Source: Nonomuraea africana (GTDB lineage Bacteria; Actinomycetota; Actinomycetes; Streptosporangiales; Streptosporangiaceae). From it: 64,000 nucleotides of DNA. How positions within the stretch are numbered: position 1 is the first letter of the stretch; the number at the start of each line of letters is the position of its first letter. Below, piece by piece: positions 9,601 to 17,500 of the stretch. The notes beneath the pieces are model-generated. The model saw only the letters and a program-made list of their open reading frames with translations. It searched no databases and had not been told where the DNA came from. Made by a program: the position numbers and the translations under genes. Where the stretch lies: the NCBI RefSeq assembly GCF_014873535.1, contig NZ_JADBEF010000001.1, forward strand, positions 4,960,001-5,024,000, given 5' to 3'.

Positions 9601-11998
9601 GGTGGACGACGACTTCTTCGAGCTCGGCGGCCACTCGCTGCTGGCCACCCAGGTCGTGGCCAGGCTGCGGAAGATCACTGCCACGACGGGGCGGCAGGTC
9701 AGCGTCATGGACCTGTTCCAGTCGCCGACGATCAGGCAGCTCGCCGCGCTGGTGTCCGCCGAATCCGACGAGGAGCGGCCCGCCCGGCTGCTGCACGAGC
9801 TGACCAAGCCGCTGCCGCCGGGAGAGCGGAAGGTCTCCTACGTGTGCGTGCCGTACGGCGGGGGCAGCGCGGTCGTCTACCTGCCGCTGGCCGAGGCGCT
9901 GCCGTACGGGCACTCGCTCTACTCCGTGGCCATTCCCGGCCACGACGTGGGTCTCGACGAGGAGGCGCTGCCGTTCGACGAGCTGGCCTCGCGCTGCGTG
10001 GCCGAGCTGCTGCGCGACGTCGAAGGGCCGATCGTCCTGTACGGGCACTGCGGCGTCGGCGGGGCGCTCGTCATCGAGCTGGCCAGGCGCCTGGAGGCGG
10101 CCGGCAGGGAGGTGCGGGCCGTCTACACCGGCGGTGTCTTCCCCTCCGCGCAGCCGCCCGGACGGCTCAGCAGGTTCCTGACCTGGCTGGACAGCAAGTC
10201 GAGCAACCGGGCGCACGCCAACTGGCTGAAGTCGATGGGCGTCGACATGGACGAGTTCGACCCGGCCCAGGCCGACCGGATCGTGGCCAACATGCGCCAC
10301 GACACCCGCAACGCGGGCGCCTACTTCACCCGGCTGCTGGAGGAGGGCGCGACGCCGCTGCGGGCGCCGATCATCTCGGTGGTCGGCGAGCGCGACCCGC
10401 TCACCGACTACCACCAGGAGCGCTTCAGGGAGTGGTCGTTCCTCACCGGCACCACCGCGCTGGTCGTGCTGGAGGAGGCAGGGCACTTCTTCGTCAAGCA
10501 CCGCGCGGGCGAGCTGGCCCGCATTCTCAGCCAGACGCACGTGGAGATCGCCAAGGACGACGGACGCTCCCTCACCAGGCCGGCGCGCGGGCAGGACGCG
10601 AGCTGGTGGCTGGAGGGCGTCGCCCATTCGGGCGTCGCCAGTCCGGGCGCGGCCCCGGGCATGGGCCGCTTCCTGGCCGTCACCGGCGGACAGCTCGTCT
10701 CCATGCTCGGCTCCGCGCTCACCCAGTGGGCGGTCCCCGTGTGGATCTACCTGCAGACCGGGTCGCTGCTCTGGTTCGGGCTGTTCGGCGTGGTCGCCTA
10801 CGCGCCGGGTCTGATCGCCATGCCGCTGGCGGGCGCGCTGGCGGACCGGCACGACCGGCGGCGCCTCCTCCTGCTGTCCAGCGTGGCCTCGGTCGCCTGC
10901 GAGGCGGCGATGGCCGCCCTGCTCTGGACGGGCAGCACCGCGGTCGGCCCGATCCTCGCGCTGGTCGGACTGCTCGGCATCGCCTCGGTCTTCCAGCGCG
11001 TCGCCTACACCGCGGCCATCCCCCAGCTGGCGCCCAAGCGTTACCTCGGACACGCCAACGGCGCCGCCCAGCTGGTGAACGGCACCGCGATGCTCGTCAT
11101 GCCGCTGATCGCGGCGGGGCTGCTGGCCGCGATCGGGCTCGGCGGCATCCTGATGATCGACATCGTCAGCTACACGCTGTCGATCGGCGTGCTGCTCGCC
11201 GTGCGGTTCCCCGCCCTGATGGGCCGCCGCCGCAGGGAGCCGCTGCTCACCGAGATGGCCGAGGGCCTGCGCTACTCCTGGGGCACGAAGGGCTTCAGGG
11301 CCATGCTGATCTACTTCTCGGTGCTGAACCTGCTGCTCGCCGCCCCGCTCTTCCTGGTCTCGCCGCTGGTGCTGGGCTTCGGCACCACGGCCGACGTGGG
11401 CACGGTCGCCTTCGCGGAGGGGCTCGGCGCGGTGCTCGGCGGCCTGCTCATGTCGATGTGGGGTGGGCCACGGCAGCGCAGGATGGTCAGGCTGATGACC
11501 TTCACCCTGCTCGTGGCCGCCTGCTGCGTCGTCACCGGGCTGCGGCCCAACGTGCTGCTCATCGCGTTCGGGATGCTCGGCATGGGGTTCGGGCTCGCGC
11601 TCAGCCAGGGCATCTACATGACGATCATCCAGGTGAAGGTGCCACAGCGCTTCCACGGCCGGGTCATCTCCATCAACCAGGCCATCTCCTGGGCGGCCTT
11701 CCCCCTGGGCTTCGGCGTGCTGACACCGCTCGCGGGAACCGTTCTCGAACCGCTCTTCACCGAGCACGGCGCGCTGGCCGGCAGCGTGGGCGCGGTCATC
11801 GGCACGGGACCAGGCCGCGGCCTGGCCTTCGCCTACGTCGTGTGCGGCCTCGGCCTGGCGCTCGCCGCCGCCGTCGGGCTGCGCACCAGGACGCTCGCCA
11901 GGCTCGACACCGACCTGCCCGACGCCCTGCCCGACGACCTGATCGGCATCCAGCTGCGCGAGAAGCGGCTGGCGGCCAGCGGAGCACGAGATGACTGA
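6659..11998 (+). CDS. Terminal NRPS module fused to an exporter, C-A-PCP-TE-MFS
   Basis: A 1779-residue fusion. C domain (about 1-440) has HHTVVDA (His143, His144, Asp148). A domain (about 455-950) has YTSGSTGRPKG and NIYGPTETT; my reading of the pocket residues is D-V-R-N-V-S-I-M, with Arg at the 239-equivalent position, and I do not assign a substrate. PCP Ser993 lies in ELGGHSL. The alpha/beta-hydrolase thioesterase (about 1035-1300) has GHCGVGG, so Cys1131 replaces the usual Ser, with Asp1246 and His1276 completing a triad. From about 1330 to 1760 comes an MFS transporter with about ten to twelve hydrophobic helices and the loop ADRHDRRR. The likely role is last extension, release and export in one polypeptide. 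ATG overlaps the mbtH stop. Confidence 0.95.
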   Translation: MTELDTGEWVASASFAQERVWLAAQLAGDLPVYNVVDRVPLHLPLDAATLTAAFAEVVRRHETLRSHFTTVDGDLMQVVHDEVPVEPELLDLSELPEEERQERLRELLAAYGRLDLPLDQAPLWRATMVRLAPEEWWLALVAHHTVVDASSQLVLAAELRELCAAAVEDRPADLPELPIQYADFAAWQRDTLSGEALESELAHWLKRLTDLPPVHALPTDRPRPTVPSFRGGEVTFRLGADVLAAVDALARRHRGSTLMVLLAALTALMHRLSGQQDIVVGALVAGRDRPELAHLIGMFVNNVVLRSDLSGDPTFDELVLRERDVVLEAWEHQEVPFHKVVEAVAPRRDPGVHPLFQVSLNYLPQSGAAFGNGTSRRDLSFDLTSGECRLEYSTDLFDHATAENLAERYVALLADAVARPDRRISELELLREGEREWLVKGLNDTARPYPDQATLHGLIEEQVARTPDAPALTFEGRTISYAELNAMANRIAHGLRRRGVGPETLVGVCAERSFELVAAILGVMKSGGAYVPLDPEYPVDRLAFLVEDAQAPVLLAQRHLTELLPETEVLLLDDETLWSGEPSDDPVSGVTPDNIAYMIYTSGSTGRPKGVPTPHRSAVNHIDDMQRRHGLGPGDTMLQKTVMSADVSMREFIWPLQTGARMVLARPGGHKDAAYLRDLINGERVTVTNFVPSMLAVFLEEDVSSCTSLRVVTSGGEALPAHVGARFARTLPDCRLVNIYGPTETTMDVTWWPVTAERLEGETIAPLGGGIQNTTLYVLDADLRPQPAGVPGELCVGGVQVARGYHRRPSLTARQFVPDPYGAPGARLYRTGDLARWRPDGTLEFLGRTDGQIKLRGLRIELGEIESALRDQPGVRDAVVLVREDVPGDKRLVGYLAVTKEPDLADLRATLRKRLPDHMVPSAFVTMERFPQTTNGKLDRKSLPAPEGQRLLSAELVAPRTEIEREIAAIWTEVLGIETLGVDDDFFELGGHSLLATQVVARLRKITATTGRQVSVMDLFQSPTIRQLAALVSAESDEERPARLLHELTKPLPPGERKVSYVCVPYGGGSAVVYLPLAEALPYGHSLYSVAIPGHDVGLDEEALPFDELASRCVAELLRDVEGPIVLYGHCGVGGALVIELARRLEAAGREVRAVYTGGVFPSAQPPGRLSRFLTWLDSKSSNRAHANWLKSMGVDMDEFDPAQADRIVANMRHDTRNAGAYFTRLLEEGATPLRAPIISVVGERDPLTDYHQERFREWSFLTGTTALVVLEEAGHFFVKHRAGELARILSQTHVEIAKDDGRSLTRPARGQDASWWLEGVAHSGVASPGAAPGMGRFLAVTGGQLVSMLGSALTQWAVPVWIYLQTGSLLWFGLFGVVAYAPGLIAMPLAGALADRHDRRRLLLLSSVASVACEAAMAALLWTGSTAVGPILALVGLLGIASVFQRVAYTAAIPQLAPKRYLGHANGAAQLVNGTAMLVMPLIAAGLLAAIGLGGILMIDIVSYTLSIGVLLAVRFPALMGRRRREPLLTEMAEGLRYSWGTKGFRAMLIYFSVLNLLLAAPLFLVSPLVLGFGTTADVGTVAFAEGLGAVLGGLLMSMWGGPRQRRMVRLMTFTLLVAACCVVTGLRPNVLLIAFGMLGMGFGLALSQGIYMTIIQVKVPQRFHGRVISINQAISWAAFPLGFGVLTPLAGTVLEPLFTEHGALAGSVGAVIGTGPGRGLAFAYVVCGLGLALAAAVGLRTRTLARLDTDLPDALPDDLIGIQLREKRLAASGARDD

Positions 11999-13949
11999 AG
12001 GCCAGTTCGCCGCGGCGCACCGCGGCGACCCCGACCACCGCCCGTGGTCGGCACGGACGATCCACGAGCGCTTCTGGGAGGTGGCGGCCGCGCATCCCGG
12101 CCGCCTCGCGGTCATCGGGGACGGCGAGAGCCTCACCTACGCCGAGCTGGCGGAGCGGGTCCGGGCCATCGCGGGCGCCGTGCGCGGCCGGGCGCGGGTG
12201 GCCGTCCTGCTGGACCACGGGCCGGGCACGCTGGCGGCCATTCTCGGCGCGCTGGCGGCGGGCGCGCTCTACGTCCCCCTCGATCCCCGCTACCCCCTGG
12301 CACGGCTGGCGCGGATGGCCGAGCTCGCCGCGCCCGACGCGGTCCTGGCCACGCCCGGACACGCCGCCATGGCGGAGCGGCTGGCTCCCGGCGTACCGGT
12401 GGTCGACGTCACCGCGCTGCCGCCAGGACCTGCCGAGACAACGGGTCCTTCCGACCCCGACGCCCCGGCCTACATCCTGTTCACCTCGGGGTCCACCGGG
12501 CGGCCGAAGGGCGTGGTGCAGACCCACCGCAACGCGCTGTTCCAGGTTCGCACGCACACCGCGAACCTGCGCATCGGGCCGTCCGACCGGGTGAGCGTGC
12601 TGTCGTCGTTCAGCTTCGACATGGCGATGACTGACGGCTTCTCCGCGCTGCTCAACGGCGCCGCCTCGGTCCCCGTCGACCTGCGCGAACACGGCCTGGC
12701 ATGGCTGGGCGAGGTGCTCGTCAGCCGGGCGGTGACGATCTACCACTCCACGCCCACGGTCTACCGCTACCTGCTGGACTCCCTGCCACGTGAGGCCCGG
12801 CTGGAGAGCGTCAGGGCGGTCGTGCTCGGCGGGGAGGAGGTGGTCCGGCATGACCTGGACCGGTTCGTCAGGCACTTCCCGGCCACGTCCGTGTTCGTCA
12901 ACGGGTACGGCGCGACCGAGATCTCGTTCGCCGTCCAGAACCACCTGACCGTCGAGGACATCCTCGCTGGGAGGGGGGTGGGGGCAGGCGTGGTCCCCAT
13001 CGGCCTGCCCCTGGACGGGACAGAGGTGGAACTACGCCCCCACGCCACCGCATCCGACGCCCCCTCTTCGGTGGAGCCCTCGGGCTCTTCCGTGGGGCTC
13101 CCGGACTCTTCGGTCAGGCCCTCGGATTCGGCCGAAGGGGAGATCGTCGTGCGCAGTGCCCATCTCGCGTCCTACTGGCGCGCCGAGGAGAGCGACGATT
13201 CCCGCTTCGGCGTGGATCCCGACGGTACCCGCCACTACCGCACCGGCGACCTCGGCCGCCGCCTGCCCGACGGCCGCATCCGCTACCTCGGGCGCGCCGA
13301 CCGCCAGGTGAAGATCCGCGGCCACCGGGTCGAGCCGGGCGAGATCGAGGCGGCGCTCTCCGCGCTGCCCGAGGTCACCAGGGCCGCCGTCGTGGCCAGG
13401 GAGACCCGCTCCACCGTGGCCGGCGCGCCGGGAGACAAGCGGATCGTCGCCTACGTGATCGGGGAGATGGCCGAACCCGCCACACTGCGCAAGGCGCTGG
13501 CCGACGTGCTGCCCGAGTTCATGCTGCCCGCCCTGATCGTCAGGATGGACGCCTTTCCGCTGACCCCGACCGGCAAGGTGGACACCGCCGCGCTCCCCGA
13601 ACCGGCCGGCCCCGACGCGGCCGCCACCCCCGTGAGCCCGCTTCCCGAGGAGCGCCACGACCTGGCGCTGGTCATCGCCGAGGCCTGGTGCGCCGTGCTG
13701 GGGGTGCCCGAGGTGGACAGGGAGCAGAACTTCTTCGACGTCGGCGGCCACTCCCTCCTGATGGCCCAGGTGCAGCAGCGTCTGGAGCTGTCCTTGGGCA
13801 CGCGCCTGCCGCTCAGCACGCTGTACGCCTATCCGACCGTCGCGAGGCTCGCGGAGCACCTGACCAGCGGGGAGCGGCCGCCGTCCGCCGCCGAACAGCG
13901 CGCCGCCCGCCGCCGGCAGGCCCGCACCAGACGCACGCCGGCCGAGTAG
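11991..13949 (+). CDS. Stand-alone NRPS adenylation-carrier protein (A-PCP)
   Basis: A 652-residue protein. The A domain (about 20-510) shows FTSGSTGRPKG, NGYGATE and YRTGDLGRR, with the closing Lys in TPTGKVD. The pocket residues I read are D-M-T-H-V-G-G-F, and I do not assign a substrate. A low-complexity Ser/Pro insert lies near residues 350-375 between the core motifs. The PCP follows with DVGGHSLL (Ser588) and a basic tail containing EQRAARRRQAR, similar to the tail of the first NRPS. With no C domain it is either a loading module or an in-trans amino-acid donor. It overlaps the preceding gene by 8 bp and closes the operon. Confidence 0.93.
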   Translation: MTEGQFAAAHRGDPDHRPWSARTIHERFWEVAAAHPGRLAVIGDGESLTYAELAERVRAIAGAVRGRARVAVLLDHGPGTLAAILGALAAGALYVPLDPRYPLARLARMAELAAPDAVLATPGHAAMAERLAPGVPVVDVTALPPGPAETTGPSDPDAPAYILFTSGSTGRPKGVVQTHRNALFQVRTHTANLRIGPSDRVSVLSSFSFDMAMTDGFSALLNGAASVPVDLREHGLAWLGEVLVSRAVTIYHSTPTVYRYLLDSLPREARLESVRAVVLGGEEVVRHDLDRFVRHFPATSVFVNGYGATEISFAVQNHLTVEDILAGRGVGAGVVPIGLPLDGTEVELRPHATASDAPSSVEPSGSSVGLPDSSVRPSDSAEGEIVVRSAHLASYWRAEESDDSRFGVDPDGTRHYRTGDLGRRLPDGRIRYLGRADRQVKIRGHRVEPGEIEAALSALPEVTRAAVVARETRSTVAGAPGDKRIVAYVIGEMAEPATLRKALADVLPEFMLPALIVRMDAFPLTPTGKVDTAALPEPAGPDAAATPVSPLPEERHDLALVIAEAWCAVLGVPEVDREQNFFDVGGHSLLMAQVQQRLELSLGTRLPLSTLYAYPTVARLAEHLTSGERPPSAAEQRAARRRQARTRRTPAE

Positions 13950-14009
13950 CTTCATCCTCGGTCCCGGACGGGCCTACACGTGTGTGAGATCTCCTTCCTG
14001 AGCGGGGAT

Positions 14010-14693
14010 TCAGGTCGTCGGCTGGTAGCCGTCGTAGTCGGACCAGCTCGGTGGTCGGGTCATCAGCTGCTGCCACGTGGGCCACTCCTGGCCGGTGTGC
14101 TGGCGGAGGAGCTCGCCGGGCATGGTGTACGGCGGGGCCTTGTGGGGCTTGGCGAGCGCCTGGCCGACGATCGTGTCGTACAGGACGGCCGCGGCGTGCA
14201 GGCGGGGAAGCACCGCGTGGATGCGGTCGGCGTAGCCGGCCGGGAGGGTGAACGGCCCGTCGGGACCGAGGTCGAAGCCGGCTCCGGCGGTGACGAGCGC
14301 GATCTCGGGCCGCTTGCGCAGGGCGATGTCCGGGCACAGGTGCAGGGCGATCGCATCCCACACGACCTCGACGCTCTCCGAAGGCAGCCCCTGTTCGGTG
14401 AGGAAACCGGCCGCGAGGTCGGCGCCGTCGATGTCGAAACGCCCCTCACCGTTGCCCCGGTCGCTGAGACCGGCATCGTGGAGCACACAGCCCAGGAACA
14501 GCAGCTCGTCGTCGTAATCGAGATCGGGTCGCAGGCCCTGCTGTTCGCCGATGAATCGGCCGAACAGGTAGGCACGCATGCTGTGGTTGTAGATGGCCGG
14601 ATCCTCGATGTCACGGGCCAGACGCATCGCGCTCAGGGCGCGGTCGGTGCGGGGAAACGGCAGGTAGTCGTAGGAGTCCACCGGGGGCATCCT
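14010..14693 (-). CDS. HD-domain protein
   Basis: About 227 residues from the internal ATG (MPPVDSYDYL); an upstream GTG at 14741 is also possible. It contains the metal-binding pattern of HD hydrolases: NHSMRAYLFGR with His, then CVLHDAGLSD with the His-Asp pair, and later IALHLCPD. Proteins of this type are phosphohydrolases or, in some cases, cyanamide hydratase-like enzymes; the substrate cannot be read from sequence. It is convergent with the biosynthetic operon and probably not part of it. The 270 bases upstream hold only a short minus-strand open frame (GPLWPGHGKVVRAALMTWV) that I cannot identify. Confidence 0.75.
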   Translation of the reverse strand, partial: RMPPVDSYDYLPFPRTDRALSAMRLARDIEDPAIYNHSMRAYLFGRFIGEQQGLRPDLDYDDELLFLGCVLHDAGLSDRGNGEGRFDIDGADLAAGFLTEQGLPSESVEVVWDAIALHLCPDIALRKRPEIALVTAGAGFDLGPDGPFTLPAGYADRIHAVLPRLHAAAVLYDTIVGQALAKPHKAPPYTMPGELLRQHTGQEWPTWQQLMTRPPSWSDYDGYQPTT

Positions 14694-14966
14694 TTCTGCG
14701 CGGTACGGAGACGCTGAGCCGCCGACGAACATGGCGAGCACCGCGCCAACCTTCAGGCAGCCTGAAGCCTAGCCCTGGCATCAGGAGCCCTGAAAGTTGG
14801 GTGGGCGATCTCGTCAACCACCCAGGTCATGAGTGCGGCGCGCACGACCTTGCCGTGTCCCGGCCATAGTGGGCCGAGCACTCGTGGAGCGAGACGTTCC
14901 CACAGGGACGCTGTACCCGCTACCGCGACAACCGCCGCGCAATCGCCCGACGCCAACCGCTGTGGC

Positions 14967-15563
14967 TCAGATGTCCGACGCTCTCTCGGTCGGGATCTTC
15001 GCCGTTGTGGTGGGTCGGTACCGTACGTTGACGACCGACGTCGGGTCGCCTTCGCCGACCCGGTGGAGGCGGATCGGCTCACCGCCGGGATTGTCGTACA
15101 GCCGGATGCCCTCGCCGAGCAGGACCGGTGCGATGTGCAGGTCGATCTCGTCGATCAGTCCCAGTTCGAGAAGCTGACGGCCGATGGACGGCGAGAACAC
15201 CTCGAGGTTCTTGCCGCCGGCCGCCTCCAGCCCGATCCGCACCGCCTCGGCCGGGTCGCAGTTCAGGAACGTGACTCGATCGGCGGGCGTCGCGTCCTCG
15301 GGGTGGTGGGTGAGCACGAAGACCGGTCCGTCCCAGGCGCCGCCGTACACGCTGCCGGCGTCCGGGAAGTGGTCCCACCCGTCTCGTCCCCCCAGCACGG
15401 CGCCCGTGGTCTCGACGTACTCCTCGATCAGGCCCGGACGGGACGAAACACCGGTCATCATCCAGTCCATGTCGTGGTCCGGCCCCGCCACGAAACCGTC
15501 CAGTGACATCGTGAAATGCCAGAGCACCTTTCCGCCCGCGGTCTGCGGCTCAGTGTCGCCCAT
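14967..15563 (-). CDS. Dihydrofolate reductase-family (RibD C-terminal-like) protein
   Basis: 198 residues. The N-terminal strand WHFTMSLDGFVAG and the segments FVLTHHP, LEVFSPSIGRQLLE and IDLHIAPVLLGEGIRLYD are typical of YyaP/RibD-C-type reductases in actinobacteria. These probably use NADPH, but their substrates are mostly unknown. The gene is divergent from an HxlR-type regulator, a common arrangement in which the regulator controls the reductase. The intergenic region carries two TTGCAACC copies. Confidence 0.88.
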   Translation of the reverse strand: MGDTEPQTAGGKVLWHFTMSLDGFVAGPDHDMDWMMTGVSSRPGLIEEYVETTGAVLGGRDGWDHFPDAGSVYGGAWDGPVFVLTHHPEDATPADRVTFLNCDPAEAVRIGLEAAGGKNLEVFSPSIGRQLLELGLIDEIDLHIAPVLLGEGIRLYDNPGGEPIRLHRVGEGDPTSVVNVRYRPTTTAKIPTERASDI

Positions 15564-15591
15564 TCGTCGCCTCCTGCGATCTGCTTGCGAT

Positions 15592-15640
15592 TTGCAACCG
15601 GCAGGATCACGCTATGCCGTACCGGTGGTAAATTGCAACC
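15592..15640. promoter_or_regulatory. Direct repeat TTGCAACC between DHFR-like and hxlR genes
   Basis: Two exact copies of TTGCAACC, at 15592-15599 and 15633-15640, start 41 bp apart in the 86-bp divergent region. Both are preceded by AT-rich bases. The spacing is close to four helical turns. Binding by the adjacent HxlR protein is an inference. Confidence 0.4.
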
Positions 15641-15649
15641 AGTTCGGAG

Positions 15650-16147
15650 GTGAGGTGCGAGTTGGCGGAGTCGGCGCGTTCGGGTTGTCCGATCAATGCC
15701 GCGGTCGAGGCGTTCGGCGACAGCTGGAGCCTGCTCGTGCTGCGGGACGTGATGTTCGGGAATCGGCGCTACTTCAGGGAGCTGCTCGCCGGTTCGGAGG
15801 AGGGGATCGCCTCCAACATCCTGGCCGACCGGCTGAAGCGGCTGGTCAACGCCGGCCTGTTGACCCGCGAGGACGCGGGGCCGGGACGGCGGGCCGCCTA
15901 CAGCCTGACCGAGGCGTCGATTCAGCTGGTGCCCGTCTTCGCCCAGCTCGGCGAGTGGGGTCTACGGCACCGCCCGACCACGAGGCGGCTACGGGTACGA
16001 GCAGAACTGCTCGCAGCCGGCGGGCCGGAGCTGTGGCGGGAGTTCATGGCCGAGCTGCGGACCATCCATCTCGGCGAACCGGCGCCGGAAGGCGACGGTC
16101 CGAGCGTCATGGAACGCCTGGCCAAGGCCTACAGCGCCGCGCTCTGA
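15650..16147 (+). CDS. HxlR-family winged-helix transcriptional regulator
   Basis: 165 residues with the HxlR core: CPINAAVEAFGDSWSLLVLRD, RYFRELLAGSEEGIASNILADRLK and a wing near GPGRRAAYSLTE. HxlR proteins often sense redox or electrophile stress through an N-terminal Cys, and one is present here (SGCP). The GTG at 15650 sits directly on the GGAGG; the TTG at 15662 has better spacing from GGAGGTGAGG and may be the true start. The divergent reductase gene is the probable target. Confidence 0.88.
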   Translation: MRCELAESARSGCPINAAVEAFGDSWSLLVLRDVMFGNRRYFRELLAGSEEGIASNILADRLKRLVNAGLLTREDAGPGRRAAYSLTEASIQLVPVFAQLGEWGLRHRPTTRRLRVRAELLAAGGPELWREFMAELRTIHLGEPAPEGDGPSVMERLAKAYSAAL

Positions 16148-16293
16148 TGTCCTGTGTGGGCTTCCCAAGCGTGGCGGCTCCGGAGCCGGCCAGTAGCGCA
16201 GGCGTGCGAGATCCGCAGATCGTCAGTCGAACCGCCTGCCGGCGAAGGCGCGAGGTGACGGTCGCTGGATTTCAGTTCGTACGCGGATCGGCG

Positions 16294-16950
16294 TCAGCCG
16301 GTCCGATCAGGCGCGACCAGGACACCGGGCGGGCCGGTCGGGCCCTCCAGCAGCCGACGTAGCTCGGCGGCGGGCTGGACACCGGAGACCGGCGGCCTGC
16401 CGTCGATCACCAGCGAGGGGACGCCGGTGACGCCGTGCTCGGCCGCGCGCCGCCGGTCGGCCCGCACCTCCTCGGCGTAGTCGTCACCGGCGAGGACGGC
16501 GCGCACCTGGGCGGCATCGAGACCGGCCTCAGTACCGAGGCGCTGCAGAACCTGCGGGTCGGCTACGTTCAGCCCCTCGGTGTGATACGCGTGAAGCAGG
16601 CGCTCCATCATCTGGTCAGCCCGCCCGCGACCGGCCGCCAGATGGCACAGCCGGTGTGCGTCGAAAGTGTTCACCGGACGGGCCAGATGCAGGTTGAGCT
16701 CCAGGCCTTCCGCGGCGCCCAAAGCCTGGATCCGGGCGACCCGGGCCGACGCCTGGTCACCCCACCATCCGGCCATGGCCCCGGCGGCCGTGGGGCCGGG
16801 GACCCGGCCTTCCTCTGGAGCGAGCTCATAACTGCGCCAGACGATCTCCACGCTGTCGCGGTCGGCGATGTGGTCCAGTGCTGTCGCCAAGCGTCTTTTG
16901 CCGATGTAGCACCACGGGCACAGCACATCGGCGTATATCTCTACCTTCAT
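16294..16950 (-). CDS. DsbA-family (FrnE-like) oxidoreductase
   Basis: 218 residues. The thioredoxin-fold start MKVEIYADVLCPWCYIGKRR holds CPWC (Cys11, Cys14). It is followed by NTFDAHRLCHLA and a cis-Pro region, TGVPSLVIDG. This matches cytoplasmic FrnE/DsbA-like proteins that handle disulfides or act as GST-like isomerases. No signal peptide is present. The start was chosen at ATG 16950 because the upstream extension is low-complexity and lacks the fold. No functional link to neighbours is evident. Confidence 0.9.
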   Translation of the reverse strand: MKVEIYADVLCPWCYIGKRRLATALDHIADRDSVEIVWRSYELAPEEGRVPGPTAAGAMAGWWGDQASARVARIQALGAAEGLELNLHLARPVNTFDAHRLCHLAAGRGRADQMMERLLHAYHTEGLNVADPQVLQRLGTEAGLDAAQVRAVLAGDDYAEEVRADRRRAAEHGVTGVPSLVIDGRPPVSGVQPAAELRRLLEGPTGPPGVLVAPDRTG

Positions 16951-17061
16951 GGACGGCCTTCGATGTGATCGGTGGCTGTTGGGCCACGGGTGTTCACCCA
17001 CCCCGCGTCGCACCCTTGCCAGGCCGGCGAGAGTGCCCGCTGAGCGGGGTTCCGGATCGGA

Positions 17062-17430
17062 TCAGGAGTCGAGGCGCTGCGGCCCGGGACTGACCTGCCG
17101 GGCGACGGTGTAGGTGGGACTCCCGCTCATGCGCGCTTCGGCCTTGCCGGACAGACCCTCCAGAGCCTTGCCGATGGCGGCCATCCGGCCTTCGGTGTCG
17201 GAGGTCTCCACGAAGCTGCGATAGTCCGCCTCGCTGGCCCAGTGCACGATGTTGTACACACGGGTGCCGTCCGTGCTCACGTGGAAGCGGGCAGACCGAT
17301 AGCCGGGATAGAAGCGCACCCAACGCTCCTGGATCTCCGCGAAGGCGGCCACAAGGTCCCGTTGGGTGTCAAAGCCGTCGACGGTGTAGTCGATGATCGA
17401 GTAAAAGCCGGTATCCGTGCTCACGTACAT
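17062..17430 (-). CDS. Antibiotic biosynthesis monooxygenase-fold (ABM) protein
   Basis: About 122 residues of dimeric alpha/beta-barrel type: FYSIIDYTVDG, FYPGYRSARFHVSTDG, VYNIVHWASEADYRSF. ABM-fold proteins include cofactor-free quinone-forming monooxygenases and many of unknown role. A longer open frame starts at 17484, but that would put coding sequence over a strong promoter/operator. Starts at ATG 17439, ATG 17430 or GTG 17424 are therefore favoured, the GTG having AGGAG 7 bases upstream. The SoxR-like site upstream suggests induction by redox-active compounds. Confidence 0.8.
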   Translation of the reverse strand: MYVSTDTGFYSIIDYTVDGFDTQRDLVAAFAEIQERWVRFYPGYRSARFHVSTDGTRVYNIVHWASEADYRSFVETSDTEGRMAAIGKALEGLSGKAEARMSGSPTYTVARQVSPGPQRLDS

Positions 17431-17469
17431 GCTCCTCATGGTCAAATGCAGGGCAGGCCCTGGGCGCTC

Positions 17470-17500
17470 ATCTTGCAACCTCAACCGCTGTTGAGGTCAA
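17470..17500 (-). promoter_or_regulatory. SoxR-like box inside a 19-bp-spacer promoter
   Basis: On the minus strand a -35 element TTGACC (17500-17495) is followed by a 19-bp spacer and a -10 element CAAGAT (17475-17470). The spacer contains most of the dyad CCTCAA-N6-TTGAGG at 17479-17496, extended by one matching pair on each side. The over-long spacer with the dyad between the core elements is the architecture of MerR-family promoters, and CCTCAA-N6-TTGAGG is the SoxR box pattern. Transcription would start about 25-40 bases before the ABM start codon. No soxR gene is in the window. Confidence 0.65.

Noticed and set aside
2285..12136. A 3283-residue open frame on the minus strand opposite the NRPS/PKS genes
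   Set aside because: Composition is dominated by Gly, Arg, His, Gln and Ala with no domain motifs. It is the typical antisense shadow of high-GC coding sequence, while the plus strand has complete synthase domains.
14753..15082. Minus-strand frame with GPLWPGHGKVVRAALMTWV
   Set aside because: It overlaps the DHFR-family gene in another frame and has no family match I recognise.
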